From Ostrinia nubilalis (lineage: Eukaryota; Arthropoda; Insecta; Lepidoptera; Crambidae): a DNA stretch of 64,000 nucleotides. A program made the position numbers and the translations under genes. Location: the NCBI RefSeq assembly GCF_963855985.1, contig NC_087106.1, forward strand, positions 5,253,001-5,317,000, written 5' to 3'. Below are positions 27,401-36,100 of the stretch, one piece after another. Below the pieces are notes generated by a model, which worked only from the letters and a program-made list of their open reading frames with translations, made no database searches and was not told the DNA's origin. The first letter of the stretch is position 1. Every line of letters starts with the position of its first letter.

Positions 27401-28134
27401 TTACCGTAACATTTATATTGAAAAAATAAGGAAACAGTTTGATTTACCATGACGAATGTTTTTTCGAAATGGTTGAGATCTTTGCTATTTAAAGGTCGAC
27501 GCACATTTATCAACTCGGAAAGAGATCGTAACCGTATCGCGAAATGCGGTGTTGATCCCTTTTCCGAATTGATAAGTCTGCCATGACCCTAAAAGATACA
27601 CGTCTCAAAACATAATCGCACTATACACAAGTTAAATTTCAATTAGATTATCTGGGAAAACGTGGCGACTACTACATTTCTCAGTAACTAATTGTACATG
27701 AAAAAATTGTCAAGGAGCATCAAGGAATTTATACACAATTGATATCAAACGTAGTATTTCCCACAAGTTACATGATCTGATGACGTACTAGAAAAAAGTA
27801 ATACAAATACGATTGCCACGGCTCCGCGTCGATGCAATAGCTAATTTAACTGACATAATTGAAGTATGTAGTACTTATGTAATGAAGTTAATTACCCCCC
27901 TTACTAATAAATAGTTACAGTTGCTGAACACTGTTTTAAAATGATATTTCCATAAACGTCATTTTAAAACACTGTTCAACGAGCGTGTAAGTTTTATTAG
28001 TCTTACCGAGTATCCTTATAATACCTTCACACGAAGGAAAATATGCCCTAAACATGTTTTCTGAGGTTATAACTCGGTATTGCCATTGAATAAGTATGTT
28101 AACGTGATATTAAAAGTATCCATTTTGTCTACAG
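21433..28134. other. Non-coding DNA upstream of the first visible NAA15 exon
   Basis: I found no exon of NAA15 or any other gene. Features seen: GC-richer patches at 25100-25200 and 25860-26060; a copy pair of a dispersed repeat (CTGCTTCTTCTCAGCACTGG at about 26780, and its reverse complement at about 26950); small inverted repeats at 27493-27590 and 27915-27985. A 125-codon minus frame at 23537-23914 was not recognised. Because NAA15 continues upstream, this stretch may be intron; short exons could have escaped me. Confidence 0.45.
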
Positions 28135-28232
28135 AAAACCTGGCGCCTTCTGAACTCAAGAAGCTCAGAAACAAACAGCGGAAAGCGAAACGTAAAGCTG
28201 AGCAGGAAAGCGCGTTGGCTGCACAGGTTCAG
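28135..28232 (+). CDS. NAA15: NAA15 visible exon 1 (basic linker)
   Basis: Acceptor TTTTGTCTACAG, donor CAG|GTATGT. Codes for 32 full codons after two bases completing a codon. Contains the lysine/arginine-rich segment that follows the TPR domain in NAA15. Confidence 0.88.
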
Positions 28233-31200
28233 GTATGTCGTGTCAATAATTACAGGTCTAGCGCTTACTGAGGAGATTTGGTAGATGCATTTTACAATAT
28301 TTTTATTTTCTTGTATAAAAAATACCGATAGAGTTTTTTCACTGTAGGAAAAATTCCTGGACTATTAATGTTCTTGTATAAAAATTTCCGAACGCCATTT
28401 TTCTCTGTATTCCTTTTCAACGCACGCAAAATTTCGTAGTTGTTCATTTTACTAGGGCAAAACTTCTTATTCGCTTGTTGTGACCTTGTTTGCAATTTTG
28501 TATGGAATTTTTTTTCATGTTTATTTTTATCGATACGAAATTTTACCTATCAGTGAGGTTGGTTTTAGAATCGCGCTGATGCTCGCTGACCGTCAATCTG
28601 ATACAAAATTACAAGCAGGGTCATGAATATTCCAGGAATTTTTTCTACAATGAAAAAACTCGATCAGAATTTTTTATACAAAAAAATAAAAATATTGGAA
28701 AACGCATCTAACAAATTCCTGAAAATAGGGGGCGGCACGGGTGTAACCCATAATTGAGCCAGTGCCTGAGGAATGGGAGCGGCACGGGAGAGGAGATATG
28801 AAGTGACAGAGCGTACAACTCTGGAGCACATCTGAAGTATCGCTAACATTGGTTCAGTTAGTGTCGGCGTAACGTCGATGGGCCACAGACCACAGCCACC
28901 GGTGGCCAGCGACGGCGACTTAACACACTTTTTAATATATTTTGTATAGACGCGCCGCACACGTGTATGCGGTGGCGGCCACTCGCTACAGTGGCGGCCA
29001 CTGCGACTCGCCACTATACAAAAAGTGTGTTTAGTCGCCGTCGCTGGCCACCGGTGGTTGTGGTCGGTGGCCCATCATGTGCGCCGAGCCTTAAAAGCGT
29101 ACCTGTAATCTGTAGAACATATCTCCGAATTGGCATAGCCTTTGAAATACACTTTTTTTCCTCATAAGTCCAAGTTTCTCAAGTCAAATTCCAGATACCG
29201 TTATTATTTAGATTGGTAGATACAGTGTTGTATTTTAAGTTAAACACTAGAAAAGATACAGTGTTGTCTTTTAAGTTAAACGCTAGAAAAGATACAGTGT
29301 TGTCTTTTAAGTTAAACACTAGAAAAAAGAAATGCCACGTAGGTATAGGTACTTGAAATTGAGGTCTATACGCACCATGTATTATAATTCTTGCAACTGA
29401 CGAAGACGAGTGAGCTTTACTTGTGTGTGTACGTGTACATGCACGTAACGATAGTGTAATGTGTATCAAAACTTTTGAAAAAAAGTAGCGAGTCACCACA
29501 CATGTAAAGCTCACTCGCCTTCGTGAACTGCAACAACTATACAGTTAACCATGTTAATGAATGTGACTTTGTTCGTGTACCTAATAAATACAAAATAAAT
29601 TTAAAACGTTGCAGGTGAAGCGAGAGCAGCACCACAAAGCGAGACAGCAACAGGAGCAGGGCGACCCCGAGGCGCCGCAGCTGGATGAGCTCATACCGGA
29701 CAAACTAGCCAGGGTATGTATGACCACTATTACCTCTCGTTCCTACTGATGAAACTCCTGTGTAGCCAGGATCTACAGCTTGACCGCCAATAAAAATCCA
29801 ACCAGTGAATCCATCTTATACCGGACAAACTAGCCAGGAAATGTATGACCGCTTGACCGCGCTACGGGACTATTACTTCTCGTTCCCACCGCTGCAACTC
29901 CTGTGTATCCAGGATCTACAGCTTGACCGCCAATAAAAACCCAACCAGTGAATCCAGCTTGTACGGGACAAACTAGCCAGGGTATGTATGACCGCGCCAC
30001 GGGACTATTCTCACCTCTCGTTCCCACTGCTGCAACTCCTGTGTAGCCAGGATCTACAGCTTGACCGCCAATAAAAACTCAACCAGTGAATCCAGCTTAA
30101 TACCGGACAAATGCTAGGGTACCTATCTATGACCGCGCTACGGGACTATTCCCACCGCAGCAACTCCTGTGCAGCCAGGATCTACAGCTTGACCGCCAAT
30201 AAAAACCCAACCAGTGAATTTAGCTTATACCGGACAAAAGCCAGGGTATCTATGACCGCGCTACGGGACTATTCCCACCGCAGCAACTCCTGTGTAGCCA
30301 GGATCTACAGCTTGACCGCCAATAAAAACCCAACCAGTGAATCCAGCTTATACAGGACAAACTAGCCAGGGCATGTATGACCGCGCTACGGGACTATTAC
30401 TTCTCGTTCCCACCGCTGCAACTCTTGTGTAGCCAGGATCTACAGCTTGACCGCCAATAAAAACCCAACCAGTGAATCCAGTTTATACCGGACAAACTAG
30501 CCAGGGTATGTATGACCGCGCTACGGGACTATTCCCACCTCTCGTTGCCGCCGCTGCAACTCCTGTGTAGCCAGGATCTACAGCTTGACCGCCAATAAAA
30601 ACCCAACCAGTGAATCCAGCTTATACCGGACAAAAGCCAGGGTATCTATGACCGCGCTACGGGACTATTCCCACCTCTCGTTGCCGCCGCTGCAACTCCT
30701 GTGTAGCCAGGATCTACAGCTTTACTGCCAATAAAAAATGATGAAATGATTGAAAATTTTAATTCGATTCGTTTTTGTCGATATTATTTCTGCAGTATTT
30801 GTTAGAAATCCGCTAAAGCTAACAGCAACGATCAAATATGTACCGCATGATACTGAAATAAAGGTATTATTTCTTTGATTCTACTAGCCTCGGCGTTTCT
30901 AACTAATTGTTAATTTACCATCAAATAGTGCTTGATTATGATTGAAATATTAAATTGTTACCGCTGTCATTATACTCGACGTCTTATAATTAACTAAATC
31001 AATGATTCGGGTACTTTTAATTACAGTTTGAAAGGATAAACATTGGCGCACACAGGTCATTTAAAATGACAGGAATGACGTGTGACAAAGGTCTACAAAC
31101 CCAACATTATAATTATTAAAATCTGAGTGTATTATTAAAATGTATTTTTTAATCTTCGTTAGTCAGTCAGATTGAGTAATATGTGAGTCTGTCATGTTAT

Positions 31201-32604
31201 AATAAATTTATCAGGGCAGTAGTTAATGACACAAGTTAATGTTAAATCCGTATTCCCTACTAATATTATGATGCGAAAGTAACTGTCTGTCAGTTATGCT
31301 TTCATGCCTAATCCACTGAATCCATTTTGATGAAAATCCGGGAAAACTATGTAGTTTTTATCACGGTTTTATAAACTAATTTCACGCAGGCGAAGTCGCT
31401 CAATAGAGCTCTGTGATTGGTTCGTGTGTCACTCTGTGCGTCCACGCGCACTGTGAGACCTCATAGTAATGTTTGTAAATACGGGCGTAAAACTGACAAT
31501 GTGACAAACTCAGTTAAAAGTTATCCGATTAAAAAATCAGCCTTGAGTTGTATATTTTTGATTATTCATTGCAAATTGAATTGTTCCAGGCGGAAGACCC
31601 ATTAGAACAAGCACTCAAGTTCCTACAACCGCTGCGGACGCTGGCCGCGGATAGAATAGACACACATTTAATGGCCTTCGAAATATATTATAGAAAAGGT
31701 AAATATTACTAATAATAATAACAAGGGTTGGATGATAATCGAGCGTGACGTGAACTGATGACAGTTTTGAGACCTACACATCGTCGGGCGATTGTCACCT
31801 CATTCGCCTAATGTGTAAATATTGTAATTTTCTTGTAGATATTAAATATCTACACACGAGCCACATTTGATCACATCTAAAGGAAACGGTGCGGAATTAT
31901 AACACACGACTTACGTTCCACTTTTATAAACATTGTACATAATTTTAACGTAGATGTATTTAATAAATTAATTACAAATTCTTGACGTTCTCATGACATA
32001 ACAATCTACATCACCACGACCCACACTCTATGCAGAGCGTAAGGTTGGCCTGCAAAACATAGCATTCGGTGACTTCGATGCAACTGACAGCGGGTGGAGA
32101 CGATTCAGCGTGGGGCGGAGAGTGTCCATACTGTATGCAATACTCATTATTATACTATGTTTTGCAGAGAAACCGCTGCTAATGCTGCAGAGCTTGAAGC
32201 GCGCGTGGCGGCTGGACTCGGCGCAGCACCACCTGCACGACTGCCTCGTGCGCTTCCGCTGCTGGCTCGACGCCGCGCCGCCGCTGCAGGCCGCCGTCGC
32301 CGCCGTCGTGCGCGCCGAGACCGACCAGGTGACAGAGAGAGAGAGAGAGAGAGAGAGAGACAGCACCACCTGCACGACTGCCTCGTGCGCTTCCGCTGCT
32401 GGCTCGACGCCGCGCCGCCGCTGCAGGCCGCCGTCGCCGCCGTCGTGCGCGCCGAGACCGACCAGGTGACAGAGAGAGAGAGAGAGAGAGAGAGAGACAG
32501 CACCACCTGCACGACTGCCTCGTGCGCTTCCGCTGCTGGCTCGACGCCGCGCCGCCGCTGCAGGCCGCCGTCGCCGCCGTCGTGCGCGCCGAGACCGACC
32601 AGGT

Positions 32605-32643
<39 letters not shown>

Positions 32644-32747
32644 CACCACCTGCACGACTGCCTCGTGCGCTTCCGCTGCTGGCTCGACGCCGCGCCGCCG
32701 CTGCAGGCCGCCGTCGCCGCCGTCGTGCGCGCCGAGACCGACCAGGT

Positions 32748-32782
<35 letters not shown>

Positions 32783-32886
32783 CACCACCTGCACGACTGC
32801 CTCGTGCGCTTCCGCTGCTGGCTCGACGCCGCGCCGCCGCTGCAGGCCGCCGTCGCCGCCGTCGTGCGCGCCGAGACCGACCAGGT

Positions 32887-32921
<35 letters not shown>

Positions 32922-33162
32922 CACCACCTGCACGACTGCCTCGTGCGCTTCCGCTGCTGGCTCGACGCCGCGCCGCCGCTGCAGGCCGCCGTCGCCGCCG
33001 TCGTGCGCGCCGAGACCGACCAGGTGACAGAGAGAGAGAGAGAGAGAGAGAGAGACAGCACCACCTGCACGACTGCCTCGTGCGCTTCCGCTGCTGGCTC
33101 GACGCCGCGCCGCCGCTGCAGGCCGCCGTCGCCGCCGTCGTGCGCGCCGAGACCGACCAGGT

Positions 33163-33197
<35 letters not shown>

Positions 33198-36100
33198 CAC
33201 CACCTGCACGACTGCCTCGTGCGCTTCCGCTGCTGGCTCGACGCCGCGCCGCCGCTGCAGGCCGCCGTCGCCGCCGTCGTGCGCGCCGAGACCGACCAGG
33301 TGACAGAGAGAGAGAGAGAGAGAGAGACAGCACCACCTGCACGACTGCCTCGTGCGCTTCCGCTGCTGGCTCGACGCCGCGCCGCCGCTGCAGGCCGCCG
33401 TCGCCGCCGTCGTGCGCGCCGAGACCGACCAGGTAACAGAGAGGGAGAGCCTAGCCTAGAGAAAAATCCAGGCTTTCGTCAAACAGTGGACGTCATTCGG
33501 CTGAAACGAAGATAATAAATATATTCGTGTTGCACTAGTGATGTGAAATCATGAAACCGAACGACCAAAGACGATTTTTTTTACAGTGCACTGCAGTGGT
33601 GTGAAATAGTGACCGAGTTTGTTCTGGCGTTTCTTTTCAGCACTTGCCATATATTTGTTTCGAAGCGCTGGTAGAGCCCAAAAGATAAGGAGACATGTAA
33701 AGTGCCCCTTAAGTGAGAAGCCACACGGTGCGGTGTCGCATCGCAAACATTTTTCCGCATCACTGTACACATGTGATATGCGGCGCTGCAATACGGCACC
33801 GTCTCGCTCAATCTAAGTGCGGCGCCGGAACGCACCGTCTGGCATATAATTGATTTTTATATGTAGGACGCCGCGACCGCACCGCACTGTGTGGCTTCAC
33901 CCGAAAGGCTACCTTTTTTACTGTATTCGACGTTCATAAGTGCCACCACAATTGATTTGATCTGGTTTGATAATGAAATGTGGTCCGTTCCAGATGTTCG
34001 CGGGGCGGAGCGCCGTGCAGATGGCGGAGGAGTACCTGGCGGGCCCGGGCAGCGCGTCGCAGGCCGGCGCGCTGTGGGCCGCGCGCGCGCTGCGCCGCCT
34101 GCAGCCCGCGCCGCTCGCGCTGCGGCACGCCACCGCGCTGCACTGGCCGCACGTGTCCATACAGGTACAGTACAGTACAGTACAGTACACACCTGGCGGG
34201 CCCGGCAGCGCGTCGCAGGCCGGCGCGCTGTGGGCCGCGCGCGCGCTGCGCCGCCTGCAGCCCGCGCCGCTCGCGCTGCGGCACGCCACCGCGCTGCACT
34301 GGCCGCACGTGTCCATACAGGTACAGTACAGTACAGTACACACCTGGCGGGCCCGGCAGCGCGTCGCAGGCCGGCGCGCTGTGGGCCGCGCGCGCGCTGC
34401 GCCGCCTGCAGCCCGCGCCGCTCGCGCTGCGGCACGCCACCGCGCTGCACTGGCCGCACGTGTCCATACAGGTACAGTACAGTACAGTACAGCCACCCGG
34501 CGGGCCCGGCAGCGCGTCGCAGGCCGGCGCGCTGTGGGCCGCGCGCGCGCTGCGCCGCCTGCAGCCCGCGCCGCTCGCGCTGCGGCACGCCACCGCGCTG
34601 CACTGGCCGCACGTGTCCATACAGGTACAGTACAGTACAGTACACACCTGGCGGGCCCGGCAGCGCGTCGCAGGCCGGCGCGCTGTGGGCCGCGCGCGCG
34701 CTGCGCCGCCTGCAGCCCGCGCCGCTCGCGCTGCGGCACGCCACCGCGCTGCACTGGCCGCACGTGTCCATACAGGTACAGTACAGTACAGTACAGCCAC
34801 CCGGCGGGCCCGGCAGCGCGTCGCAGGCCGGCGCGCTGTGGGCCGCGCGCGCGCTGCGCCGCCTGCAGCCCGCGCCGCTCGCGCTGCGGCACGCCACCGC
34901 GCTGCACTGGCCGCACGTGTCCATACAGGTACAGTACAGTACAGTACACACCTGGCGGGCCCGGCAGCGCGTCGCAGGCCGGCGCGCTGTGGGCCGCGCG
35001 CGCGCTGCGCCGCCTGCAGCCCGCGCCGCTCGCGCTGCGGCACGCCACCGCGCTGCACTGGCCGCACGTGTCCATACAGGTACAGTACAGTACAGTACAC
35101 ACCTGGCGGGCCCGGCAGCGCGTCGCAGGCCGGCGCGCTGTGGGCCGCGCGCGCGCTGCGCCGCCTGCAGCCCGCGCCGCTCGCGCTGCGGCACGCCACC
35201 GCGCTGCACTGGCCGCACGTGTCCATACAGGTACAGTACAGTACAGTACACACCTGGCGGGCCCGGCAGCGCGTCGCAGGCCGGCGCGCTGTGGGCCGCG
35301 CGCGCGCTGCGCCGCCTGCAGCCCGCGCCGCTCGCGCTGCGGCACGCCACCGCGCTGCACTGGCCGCACGTGTCCATACAGGTACAGTACAGTACAGTAC
35401 ACACCTGGCGGGCCCGGCAGCGCGTCGCAGGCCGGCGCGCTGTGGGCCGCGCGCGCGCTGCGCCGCCTGCAGCCCGCGCCGCTCGCGCTGCGGCACGCCA
35501 CCGCGCTGCACTGGCCGCACGTGTCCATACAGGTACAGTACAGTACAGTACAGCACACCTGGCGGGCCCGGCAGCGCGTCGCAGGCCGGCGCGCTGTGGG
35601 CCGCGCGCGCGCTGCGCCGCCTGCAGCCCGCGCCGCTCGCGCTGCGGCACGCCACCGCGCTGCACTGGCCGCACGTGTCCATACAGGTACAGTACAGTAC
35701 AGTACACACCTGGCGGGCCCGGCAGCGCGTCGCAGGCCGGCGCGCTGTGGGCCGCGCGCGCGCTGCGCCGCCTGCAGCCCGCGCCGCTCGCGCTGCGGCA
35801 CGCCACCGCGCTGCACTGGCCGCACGTGTCCATACAGGTACAGTACAGTACAGTACAGTACACACCTGGCGGGCCCGGCAGCGCGTCGCAGGCCGGCGCG
35901 CTGTGGGCCGCGCGCGCGCTGCGCCGCCTGCAGCCCGCGCCGCTCGCGCTGCGGCACGCCACCGCGCTGCACTGGCCGCACGTGTCCATACAGGTACAGT
36001 ACAGTACAGTACAGTACACACCTGGCGGGCCCGGCAGCGCGTCGCAGGCCGGCGCGCTGTGGGCCGCGCGCGCGCTGCGCCGCCTGCAGCCCGCGCCGCT

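Noticed and set aside
32028..33515. Frames encoding poly-(SL) or poly-(ER) repeats
   Set aside because: Translations of the (GA)n linkers and GC-rich exon copies; not separate genes.
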